The notes beneath the pieces were generated by a model that saw nothing but the letters and a program-made list of their open reading frames with translations, made no database searches and had not been told where the DNA came from. Positions 6,117 through 12,240 of a stretch of 15,548 nucleotides of DNA are shown here, one piece after another. A program made the position numbers and the translations under genes. The stretch is taken from contig CAJUHO010000029.1 in the NCBI GenBank assembly GCA_910586195.1, forward strand, positions 1 through 15,548, in the 5' to 3' direction. Numbering within the stretch: the first letter of the stretch is position 1; each line of letters begins with the position of its first letter. The stretch comes from an uncultured Bacilli bacterium. GTDB lineage: Bacteria > Bacillota_I > Bacilli_A > RF39 > UBA660.

Positions 6117-7929
6117 GAATCATGGACCAAAAGGGCCTAATGCTGTAGAAAAGGCCAAAGATTTTAAGGGAACTATTAAAAGAATAGGAAAGTATATGGG
6201 GAAATATAAAATTAGTTTAGTCTTAGTTTTTATCTTCTCTATAGGTAGTGCTATATTTTCCATTGTTGGGCCTAAAGTTTTAGGACGGGCTACCACAGAA
6301 ATTTTTAATGGATTAGTAGGAAAAGTAATGGGAACGACTGCTGGAATTAATTTTGAAAAGATTGCAGGAATTCTTTTAACGCTCCTTATTTTATATCTAA
6401 TTAGTATGCTATTTTCATATGTTCAAGGCTTTATTATGACTGGTGTTGGTCAAAAGATTACTTATACACTTAGAAATCAAATTTCAGATAAATTCCATCG
6501 TTTACCACTAAGATATTATGAATCTAAAACAACAGGAGAAATTTTGTCTAGAGTTACAAATGATGTGGATACTGTATCACAAAGTCTAGATCAGGTAACA
6601 TCACAGTTATTAACACAAATTACCATGATGGTTGGTGTTATTGCGATGATGCTTTCTATTAATGTTTTTATGACTTTAGTTTCTTTAATTATTATTCCTA
6701 TTGCCTTATTTTTAATTGCCTTTGTAGTAGGAAAGAGTCAAAAGTATTTTGCAAAACAGCAAGAATATTTAGGGCAATTAAATGGTCAAATTGAAGAAAA
6801 TTATGCTGGACACGAAATTGTAAATGTATTTAATGGAAGAAATCGTGTTACTAAGGAATTTTGTGAAATGAACGATAAGTTGTATGAATCTGCTTGGAAA
6901 AGTCAATTTTTATCAGGACTTATGCATCCTATTATGACCTTTATTGGAAATATCGGATATGTATTGGTATCTATTTTAGGAGGTTACCTGGTAATTAAAA
7001 ATCGTATCGAAGTAGGGGATATTTTATCATTTACACAATATGTTCGTAATTTTACTAGTCCTATTGCTCAAATTGCTCAGGCTATGAATATGGTACAATC
7101 ATTGGCAGCAGCCGCAGAACGTGTTTTTGAATTTTTAGATGAAGAGGAAGAGATTGCGGATAAAAGTGATGCACCTAGTACCTCTGGAATTATTGGAAAC
7201 ATTCGTTTTAAAAATGTAAACTTTGGTTATACCCCTAATAAAACGGTTATTCATGATTTCAGTGCTAATATTAAACAAGGACAGAAGGTAGCAATTGTTG
7301 GACCAACTGGTGCAGGAAAGACTACTATGGTAAAACTATTGATGCGTTTTTATGATGTAGATAAAGGTGCTATTACTATAGATGATATTAACATTAAGGA
7401 TTTTAAGCGTAATGATTTGCGTGATATGTTTGGAATGGTATTGCAAGATACTTGGTTGTACTCAGATACTATCCGTGAAAATATTCGCTATGGGAGATTA
7501 GATGCAACTGACGAAGAAGTAGAAGATGTTTCGATTCTTGCTAAAATTGATCACTTTATTAGAACACTGCCTCAGGGATATGACATGGTTGTAAATGAGG
7601 AAAGTGATAATGTTTCGGAAGGACAAAAACAGCTTTTGACAATTGCACGTGTTATTTTAAATGATCCTAAAATACTAATTTTAGACGAAGCAACGTCATC
7701 AGTAGATACTAGAATGGAAATTCTAATCCAAAAGGCAATGGATAAGCTAATGGAAGGACGTACAAGTTTTATTATTGCTCATCGTCTATCTACCATACGA
7801 AATGCTGATTTAATTTTAGTAATGAAAGACGGAGATATTGTGGAACAGGGAAATCATAATGAATTACTAAAAAAAGGCGGATTTTATGCAACACTTTACA
7901 ATTCACAGTTTGAAGAAGTGGACGGATAG
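6109..7929 (+). CDS. Heterodimeric ABC exporter subunit, catalytically intact
   Basis: This half-transporter is 606 aa, the usual length. It has a six-helix membrane domain up to about residue 335, with hydrophobic stretches near 35-55, 86-110, 168-182, 186-207 and 275-297. The nucleotide-binding domain has Walker A GPTGAGKTT (398-406), Q-loop Gln446, Walker B ILILDE (522-527, catalytic Glu527) and switch His558 in IIAHRLSTI. Its signature is VSEGQ (502-506) rather than VSGGQ. This defect complements the degenerate Walker B and His of the upstream subunit, so the dimer would have one competent and one impaired ATP site. Its start overlaps the upstream stop by 8 bp behind AAAGGAGGAG, indicating tight coupling and balanced subunit amounts. 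Confidence 0.93.
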   Translation: MPKNHGPKGPNAVEKAKDFKGTIKRIGKYMGKYKISLVLVFIFSIGSAIFSIVGPKVLGRATTEIFNGLVGKVMGTTAGINFEKIAGILLTLLILYLISMLFSYVQGFIMTGVGQKITYTLRNQISDKFHRLPLRYYESKTTGEILSRVTNDVDTVSQSLDQVTSQLLTQITMMVGVIAMMLSINVFMTLVSLIIIPIALFLIAFVVGKSQKYFAKQQEYLGQLNGQIEENYAGHEIVNVFNGRNRVTKEFCEMNDKLYESAWKSQFLSGLMHPIMTFIGNIGYVLVSILGGYLVIKNRIEVGDILSFTQYVRNFTSPIAQIAQAMNMVQSLAAAAERVFEFLDEEEEIADKSDAPSTSGIIGNIRFKNVNFGYTPNKTVIHDFSANIKQGQKVAIVGPTGAGKTTMVKLLMRFYDVDKGAITIDDINIKDFKRNDLRDMFGMVLQDTWLYSDTIRENIRYGRLDATDEEVEDVSILAKIDHFIRTLPQGYDMVVNEESDNVSEGQKQLLTIARVILNDPKILILDEATSSVDTRMEILIQKAMDKLMEGRTSFIIAHRLSTIRNADLILVMKDGDIVEQGNHNELLKKGGFYATLYNSQFEEVDG

Positions 7930-7941
7930 TCCCTTTTTTTT
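7920..7941 (+). terminator. Possible weak terminator after the ABC operon
   Basis: GGAC/GTCC pair around a five-base loop that includes the stop-codon region, and eight T residues follow one base later. The 4-bp stem is short, so partial read-through into the next gene is plausible. Confidence 0.4.
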
Positions 7942-7983
7942 GCAAAAAATAAAAAAATATGATATTTTTATAATGGTGATAAT

Positions 7984-8511
7984 ATGAAAATAGAAAGAAT
8001 TGTAACAGGAACATTGGATGAAAATTGTTATGTATTAAAAAATAATGGTACATGTTTGGTAATAGATCCAGGGGATGATTATGATAAAATAAAAGAAATA
8101 ATTGGGGATGACAAAGTGTTGGCTGTTTTAATTACACATTCGCATTTTGATCACATTGGCGCACTTCGCAATTTTTTGAAAAAGAAAAGTATAAAAATTT
8201 TTAAGAAGAGTAATGTGCAAGATGAAGGAGTCTATACCATTGGTGATTTCACCTTTCAAACAATTTATACACTAGGACACTCAAGTGATTCTATTTCCTT
8301 TTATTTTACACAGGAGCAGGTAATGTTTGTAGGAGATTTTATATTTAAAGATGGTATTGGTAGATGTGATTTGCCAACAGGGGATGAAAAACAAATGCAA
8401 CAAAGTATTGAAAAAATAAAAAAATATCCTCAAGAAATTACGCTGTATTCTGGTCATGGAGATATTACTACTTTAAAGCAAGAGTTAGAAAGTAATCCTT
8501 ATCTACACTAA
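7984..8511 (+). CDS. MBL-fold metallo-hydrolase, glyoxalase II-like
   Basis: This 175-residue cytoplasmic protein has the metal-binding motif HSHFDH (residues 52-57) following a beta strand. His99 (GHSSDS), Asp118 (FVGDFIF) and His158 (YSGHGD) complete the two-metal site, and GIGRCDLPTGD (124-134) is typical of the YcbL/glyoxalase II-like subgroup. It is about 30 residues shorter than usual, with most of the loss between the HxHxDH motif and the GHS motif. GGTGAT precedes the ATG. The substrate cannot be told: hydroxyacylglutathione hydrolase, other thioester hydrolysis and general detoxification are all possible. It follows the ABC operon by 54 bp, so read-through could contribute to expression. 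Confidence 0.88.
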   Translation: MKIERIVTGTLDENCYVLKNNGTCLVIDPGDDYDKIKEIIGDDKVLAVLITHSHFDHIGALRNFLKKKSIKIFKKSNVQDEGVYTIGDFTFQTIYTLGHSSDSISFYFTQEQVMFVGDFIFKDGIGRCDLPTGDEKQMQQSIEKIKKYPQEITLYSGHGDITTLKQELESNPYLH

Positions 8512-8574
8512 GCTTGCTCTCGACAGGAATTATACACGGCATTAGATAAAAATATAGGAAAAGTTGAGAAGATA

Positions 8575-8583
8575 TGTTACAAT
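8575..8583 (+). promoter_or_regulatory. Extended -10 promoter for the small membrane protein gene
   Basis: TG-T-TACAAT is a good extended -10 element. No strong -35 lies 17 bp upstream, as is common for extended -10 promoters. Initiation near 8590 would give a leader of about 19 nt containing the GAGGTGG ribosome site. Confidence 0.45.
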
Positions 8584-8608
8584 ATTGTTAGAATATAGAG
8601 GTGGAATT

Positions 8609-8920
8609 ATGTATATTGATTTAATTGTATTTTTTGTGCTTTTGGCACTTGTATTTATCTTTTTTAAGAAATTTGACTGTTATGTATATTTCATTGCTAT
8701 TTTTGACATGATACTTAGAATTTTAACATTTGTAAAATATAATATAGGACTCCCAGATGTAGCAGCTTTAATTGGAAAATATATTCCAGAAAATATTCCA
8801 GCAATAGTGGGAAGATATTTAAATGGATATTTATATCTTATTGTTGTTTGGATATATGTAGCATTTATGACAATTTTCCTATTCTATACTATTCGTATTT
8901 TTTGGAAGAAAAAAAGATAG
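8609..8920 (+). CDS. Small integral membrane protein, unknown function
   Basis: This 103-residue protein was not recognised. It has three likely membrane helices, at about residues 3-20, 25-43 and 73-96. The segment between the last two is more polar (GLPDVAALIGKYIPENIPAIVGRY), and the C-terminus is basic (FWKKKR). The start at 8609 is chosen because GAGGTGG lies just upstream, whereas an in-frame earlier start near 8564 has no ribosome site and includes the putative promoter. It is the last gene before a strong terminator, with the sporulation gene spoIIGA starting immediately after it. A link to sporulation is possible only by position. Confidence 0.7.
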   Translation: MYIDLIVFFVLLALVFIFFKKFDCYVYFIAIFDMILRILTFVKYNIGLPDVAALIGKYIPENIPAIVGRYLNGYLYLIVVWIYVAFMTIFLFYTIRIFWKKKR

Positions 8921-8928
8921 ACTCTCAT

Positions 8929-8957
8929 GAAATGACAAAAAAGTCATTTCTTTTTTT
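8929..8957 (+). terminator. Rho-independent terminator before spoIIGA
   Basis: GAAATGAC (8929-8936) and GTCATTTC (8943-8950) form a perfect 8-bp stem with a 6-nt loop, followed by seven T residues. Only about 20 bp separate it from the spoIIGA start, leaving little room for a full promoter. Confidence 0.88.
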
Positions 8958-8980
8958 ATATACTGTCATCGGGTGATGAT

Positions 8981-9769
8981 ATGAAGATATACCTTGATTT
9001 AGTATTTTTTCTCAATTTTGCCTTTGATTTTATTTTGTTATTTGCTGTTGGAATTTTACTAAAGCAAAAGGTTCCTTGGTATAGAGTCTTATTAGGCAGC
9101 GCTTTAGGAGCAGTTAGTATTTTTTTTCTATTTTTGGATTTAACATCTTTTACCCTTTTTTTACTTAAAATGATTGTTAGTATTTTCATGGTTTTGGCAA
9201 CATTTTCATACAAAAATATGCGAATATTTCTAAAACAAATATCTTATCTCTATTTAGTAAGTATTATTTTAGGAGGAGGATTGTATTTCATTAATATACA
9301 GTTAAGTTATCAAAATAGTGGTATTGTGTTCTTTCATAATGGACTTAGTATTAACTTTATTATGATTCTTGTAATAGCACCTATTATTATTTGGTGGTAT
9401 GTAAAAGAGCAAATGCACTATAAAAATATTTATACTAATATTTATACAGTGAAAATATCATATAGAAAAAAGAATTATATTTTGAAGGGATATTTGGATA
9501 CGGGAAATCACTTGAGGGACCCTTATAAGAAAAGAAGTGTTTTGTTAATAGAAAAGGGAAAAATTCCCATCGAAGAAGAAAATATTATTTATGTTCCTTA
9601 CGCTGCTTTAAATCATCAGGGAATCGTAAAGTGTAGCAAAGTAGACAAAATAGAAATAGGAAATCATACATATAAAAATATGTTAATAGGAATTATGAAA
9701 GATACATTTAAGATTGAGGATATTGATTGTATAATTCCATCACACGTAAAGGAGGATATGAATGGTTAG
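8981..9769 (+). CDS. spoIIGA: SpoIIGA, membrane aspartic protease activating pro-sigma-E
   Basis: The protein acts at the septal membrane in the mother cell, where it cleaves the pro-sequence of sigma-E after a forespore signal. The N-terminal half (residues 1-140) holds about five hydrophobic helices. The C-terminal half has the protease motif GYLDTGNHLRDP, with catalytic Asp173 in D-T-G, as in the known family. A second conserved segment is NIIYVPYAALNHQG (201-214). At 262 aa it is shorter than the B. subtilis protein (about 309), mostly at the C-terminus. GGGTGATGAT serves as a ribosome site. The stop overlaps the sigE start by 8 bp, the standard enzyme-substrate pairing. No Spo0A-controlled promoter could be identified in the 20 bp after the preceding terminator. 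Confidence 0.93.
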   Translation: MKIYLDLVFFLNFAFDFILLFAVGILLKQKVPWYRVLLGSALGAVSIFFLFLDLTSFTLFLLKMIVSIFMVLATFSYKNMRIFLKQISYLYLVSIILGGGLYFINIQLSYQNSGIVFFHNGLSINFIMILVIAPIIIWWYVKEQMHYKNIYTNIYTVKISYRKKNYILKGYLDTGNHLRDPYKKRSVLLIEKGKIPIEEENIIYVPYAALNHQGIVKCSKVDKIEIGNHTYKNMLIGIMKDTFKIEDIDCIIPSHVKEDMNG

Positions 9770-10454
9770 TTTGTTATTATTAATTGGTATTATATTAGAA
9801 AAATATGAAGGTATTTTTTATGTTGGAGCGACGGATATTTTGCCAGAGCCACTATCAAAGGAGGAAGAGGAGTGTTATTTAGAATTGAAAGAGGATGGGG
9901 ATGTTCATGCAAAGGATGTATTGATAGAGCATAATTTGCGGCTTGTTGTATTTCTTGCTAAGAAGTATGAAAATACAGGAGTAGATTTGGAAGATTTGGT
10001 GAGTATTGGTACTATTGGTCTGATTAAGGGAATTAATACATTTAGTCGTGATAAAAATATTAAGTTGGCAACTTATGCATCACGTTGTATTGATAATGAG
10101 ATTTTAATGTACTTGCGCAAAAATAAAAAGACGAAAACAGAGATTAGTATTGATGCTTCCCTGTCGTTTGATCCTGAGGGAAATGAACTTCATTTGGAGG
10201 ATGTGCTAGGAACAGAGGCAGATATTGTTACAAAAGGAATTGAAGAAGAGGCTGAAAAAAAGTTAATGCTTAATGAAGTTATGCGACTAAATCCGCGAGA
10301 TAGGGATATTATTATATTGCGATATGGCCTTATGGGTAAAGAGGAGATGACACAAAAGGAGGTAGCAGATTTACTGGGAATAAGTCAGTCTTATATTTCA
10401 AGGATTGAAAAAAAGGTGATAAAAAGACTCAAAGCGATTGTGAATATGACATAA
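9762..10454 (+). CDS. sigE: RNA polymerase sporulation sigma factor SigE (pro-form)
   Basis: This 230-residue sigma-70-family factor directs early mother-cell transcription after cleavage by SpoIIGA. Region 2 spans about residues 53-123, including ENTGVDLEDLVSIGTIGLIK and KLATYASRCIDNEI. Region 4 spans about 178-225 with the helix-turn-helix TQKEVADLLGISQSYISRIE. DVLGTEADIVTK and the C-terminus resemble SigE rather than SigK. The N-terminal extension before FYVGATDILPEPLS is only about 19 residues and almost entirely hydrophobic. It is shorter than the 27-29-residue leader in B. subtilis and recalls the SigK leader. YLELKEDGDVHAKDVLIEHN is also SigK-like. AAAGGAGG precedes the start. SigE is the firm choice because spoIIGA overlaps it. 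Confidence 0.92.
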   Translation: MVSLLLLIGIILEKYEGIFYVGATDILPEPLSKEEEECYLELKEDGDVHAKDVLIEHNLRLVVFLAKKYENTGVDLEDLVSIGTIGLIKGINTFSRDKNIKLATYASRCIDNEILMYLRKNKKTKTEISIDASLSFDPEGNELHLEDVLGTEADIVTKGIEEEAEKKLMLNEVMRLNPRDRDIIILRYGLMGKEEMTQKEVADLLGISQSYISRIEKKVIKRLKAIVNMT

Positions 10455-10461
10455 AAATACT

Positions 10462-10490
10462 TTCGCTTTTTCTTTGTTTAGTGCTATAAT
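10462..10490 (+). promoter_or_regulatory. Probable promoter of the ucpA-like gene
   Basis: TATAAT (10485-10490) is preceded by TG with one intervening base, an extended -10. A weak -35 (TTCGCT, 10462-10467) lies 17 bp upstream. This looks vegetative rather than SigE-type, so the dehydrogenase may be expressed independently of sporulation. Confidence 0.55.
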
Positions 10491-10517
10491 AAGGTTAAGA
10501 ATAGGGAGGAATGTAGT

Positions 10518-11315
10518 GTGCTTAAATTAGAAGGAAAAGTAGCAGTAATCACAGGGGGAGCGATGGGAAATGGCTTAGGAATTGCAAAAATATTTTTAAA
10601 GTATGGGGCCAGTATTGTCGTATTCGATTATTCAGAGGAACTTACCAATGCTCTTACTGTCTTAAAACAGGAATATGCATCTTCTACCATTATTGGCTAT
10701 AAAGTTGATATTCGTGATAGGCAAATGGTAGATGCTTGTTTTCATGATTTGATTCAGAAATTAGGAAAATTAGATATTGTAGTAAATAATGCAGGCGTGT
10801 GTGAATTAGTACCATTTGATACAATGAGTGATGAGGTGCGGGATAGACAATTTGATATTAATATTAAAGGAACTTGGAATGTAACGAGAGCTGCTTTACC
10901 ATACTTGAAGGCGGTAAAAAATGCAGCGATTGTGAATTTATCTAGTGTAACGGGAGTGTTAGTGGCAGATGGAGGAGAAGTTGCCTATGCTACCACGAAG
11001 GCTGCAATAATGGGATTTACAAAGGGGCTTGCTGCAGAACTTGTGAAAGATCATATTCGAGTAAACGCCATTCTTCCTGGCTATATTCGTACTCCTATGG
11101 TAGAGGCGATGGCAAAGCTTTCGAAACCAGAAGATCCAGAATCTGTTATTAATGGTATTATTGCGGGAATTCCAATGGGAAGAATGGGAACACCAGAGGA
11201 ACTTGGAGAGTTAGCCGCTTTCCTAGCTTCGGATGAGGCTAGTTATATTACAGCACAAGGAATTGTTTTTGATGGAGCATCTACGCTTCCAGAGACTACT
11301 ACAATGGGAGTTTGA
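10518..11315 (+). CDS. ucpA: Short-chain dehydrogenase/reductase, UcpA-like
   Basis: This 265-residue cytoplasmic SDR oxidoreductase has cofactor motif TGGAMGNG (12-19), Asp37 after strand 2 (favouring NAD(H)), NNAG (90-93), Asn115, Ser143, and Tyr157/Lys161 in YATTK. NAILPGYIRTPM (183-194) follows. DINIKGTWNVT, SSVTG...VAD, KPEDPESV, ELAAFLASDE and STLPET closely follow my memory of Escherichia coli UcpA, so this is that subfamily rather than a generic SDR. The substrate is not established. Translation starts at a GTG with AGGGAGGA 8 bp upstream; a nearby ATG is followed at once by TAG. It sits between sigE and spoIIIAH, where sigG is often found, and has its own apparent promoter. Confidence 0.85.
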   Translation: MLKLEGKVAVITGGAMGNGLGIAKIFLKYGASIVVFDYSEELTNALTVLKQEYASSTIIGYKVDIRDRQMVDACFHDLIQKLGKLDIVVNNAGVCELVPFDTMSDEVRDRQFDINIKGTWNVTRAALPYLKAVKNAAIVNLSSVTGVLVADGGEVAYATTKAAIMGFTKGLAAELVKDHIRVNAILPGYIRTPMVEAMAKLSKPEDPESVINGIIAGIPMGRMGTPEELGELAAFLASDEASYITAQGIVFDGASTLPETTTMGV

Positions 11316-11347
11316 TAACACAAGATTTTAAATTTAATATAACGATG

Positions 11348-11375
11348 GAATATTCTTTCTATTTATGCATATAGT
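11348..11375 (+). promoter_or_regulatory. SigE-type promoter upstream of spoIIIAH
   Basis: GAATATT (11348-11354) fits the sigma-E -35 pattern (KMATATT as known from B. subtilis) at every base. CATATAGT (11368-11375) matches 6 of 8 bases of the CATACAAT -10, with a 13-bp spacer. Initiation near 11382 would give a very short leader before GAGGAGG. A weaker vegetative reading (TGTAAT at 11375-11380) is possible. Confidence 0.6.
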
Positions 11376-11399
11376 GTAATAAATAGAGGAGGAAGCCGT

Positions 11400-11906
11400 A
11401 TGATCAATAAACAAAATTTATGGTTTTTAACATTATTTAGTTTAATATTAGTACTAAGTGTATACTATATTACAATGCCCAATGAGTTGTTGCTTTCTAA
11501 AACAAAAACGGAAGAAAAATCCATACCTTCCAAAAAGAAGGATACGACAGTAGAGGAGACTACATCTCTTGTTGCTATGAGAGTGAGTTTAGAGGAAGAA
11601 CGCCAGGAAGCAATGAATACTTTACAGGAGCAACTAACTAGCGACGCTATGACAACAGAAGAGAAAAATAACGCTTATGAACAGTTGAAATATTTAAATG
11701 AATTACAGGGAAAAGAGGAGACATTAGAGAAAAAAATAAAGGAAACATGTAAACTAGATAGTTTTGTAAAGATTGACAATTCTAATATTACAGTAGTAGC
11801 AATTGCCACAAAACATGATAATACGTTAGCGAATAATATCATGCGTCTTATTCAAGAGGAGTATAAAGAGAAAATGTATATTACAGTAAAATTTGAAAAA
11901 AGTTAG
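11400..11906 (+). CDS. spoIIIAH: SpoIIIAH-like stage III sporulation protein
   Basis: In known sporulators SpoIIIAH sits in the mother-cell outer forespore membrane, forms a ring in the intermembrane space, and joins forespore SpoIIQ in a feeding channel. The N-terminus NLWFLTLFSLILVLSVYYI closely follows the family pattern and gives one membrane helix (about 7-25). A charged linker follows, then a probable coiled coil at about 58-118 (LEEERQEAMNTLQEQL). The compact C-terminal YscJ/FliF-like ring domain is at about 118-166 (TVVAIATKHDNTLANNIM, ending ITVKFEKS). At 168 aa it is shorter than the 218-aa B. subtilis protein, mainly in the linker. It stands alone: no other spoIIIA gene is adjacent. 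Confidence 0.9.
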   Translation: MINKQNLWFLTLFSLILVLSVYYITMPNELLLSKTKTEEKSIPSKKKDTTVEETTSLVAMRVSLEEERQEAMNTLQEQLTSDAMTTEEKNNAYEQLKYLNELQGKEETLEKKIKETCKLDSFVKIDNSNITVVAIATKHDNTLANNIMRLIQEEYKEKMYITVKFEKS

Positions 11907-11926
11907 TTTATGGGCATAATCCCACA

Positions 11927-11952
11927 ACATCTCTTTCCTTTGTCATACAATA
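11927..11952 (+). promoter_or_regulatory. SigE/SigK-type promoter upstream of gerE
   Basis: CATACAATA (11944-11952) satisfies both the sigma-E -10 (CATACAAT) and the sigma-K -10 (CATAnnnTA). An AC dinucleotide at 11927-11928 lies 15 bp upstream, near the 16-17 bp usual for sigma-K. No good sigma-E -35 is seen. In B. subtilis gerE is sigma-K-dependent, so sigma-K is the better guess. Initiation near 11959 supports the downstream gerE start. Confidence 0.5.
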
Positions 11953-11984
11953 CTCTAGGTAAGTATAAAGAAGGGAAGAGTCGT

Positions 11985-12191
11985 ATGGCAAAAGGGATAT
12001 TAACGAGTAGGGAAAAACAGGTCTTTGAACTTTTGGTTTTGAATAAATCAACAAGTGATATTGCAGATGAACTACATATTAGCGAAAAAACTGTTCGTAA
12101 TCACATCTCAAATGCAATGCAAAAGCTGGGTGTAAAAGGACGAGCAAGCGCCGTTGTGGAGCTTTTGAAACTGAAAGAAATAAGTTTATAA
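11985..12191 (+). CDS. gerE: GerE-type LuxR-family sporulation regulator
   Basis: The protein is essentially one LuxR/GerE helix-turn-helix domain of 68 residues, lacking any receiver domain. LTSREKQVFELLV opens the domain. The motif ISEKTVRNHISNAMQKLGVK (33-52) is almost identical to GerE of B. subtilis, as is the AVVELLKLKE tail. GerE binds promoters late in the mother cell, repressing or activating sigma-K-dependent coat genes. The start at 11985 is chosen because AGAAGGGAAGAG lies just upstream. An in-frame ATG at 11910 would add 25 unrelated residues over the likely promoter and has no ribosome site. It lies 78 bp after spoIIIAH. Confidence 0.93.
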   Translation: MAKGILTSREKQVFELLVLNKSTSDIADELHISEKTVRNHISNAMQKLGVKGRASAVVELLKLKEISL

Positions 12192-12217
12192 AGTCGTACT
12201 AAAATAGTATGACTTTT
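12191..12217 (+). terminator. Terminator-like inverted repeat between gerE and gerM
   Basis: AAGTCGTACT pairs with AGTATGACTT (one G-U) around a 5-nt loop, overlapping the last base of the gerE stop. Only two further T residues follow before a C, so termination is probably partial and gerM could be reached by read-through. Confidence 0.45.
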
Positions 12218-12240
12218 CATATGGTTTAATAGGTGATTGT

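Noticed and set aside
7940..7974. Promoter for the MBL-fold gene (TTGCAA and TATAAT)
   Set aside because: The hexamers are 23 bp apart, and the TATAAT is only 10 bp from the ATG, so initiation there would lose the ribosome site.
8519..8525. Spo0A box as an annotated regulatory site
   Set aside because: It has one mismatch to the heptamer, occurs singly and is not close to spoIIGA; a single such match is expected by chance.
11910..11984. Upstream start of gerE
   Set aside because: There is no ribosome site, the extra residues are unrelated to GerE, and the stretch holds the likely promoter.
12218..12226. Sporulation -10 (CATATGGTT) for gerM
   Set aside because: No sigma-E or sigma-K -35 lies at the right distance, and initiation would fall inside the ribosome site.
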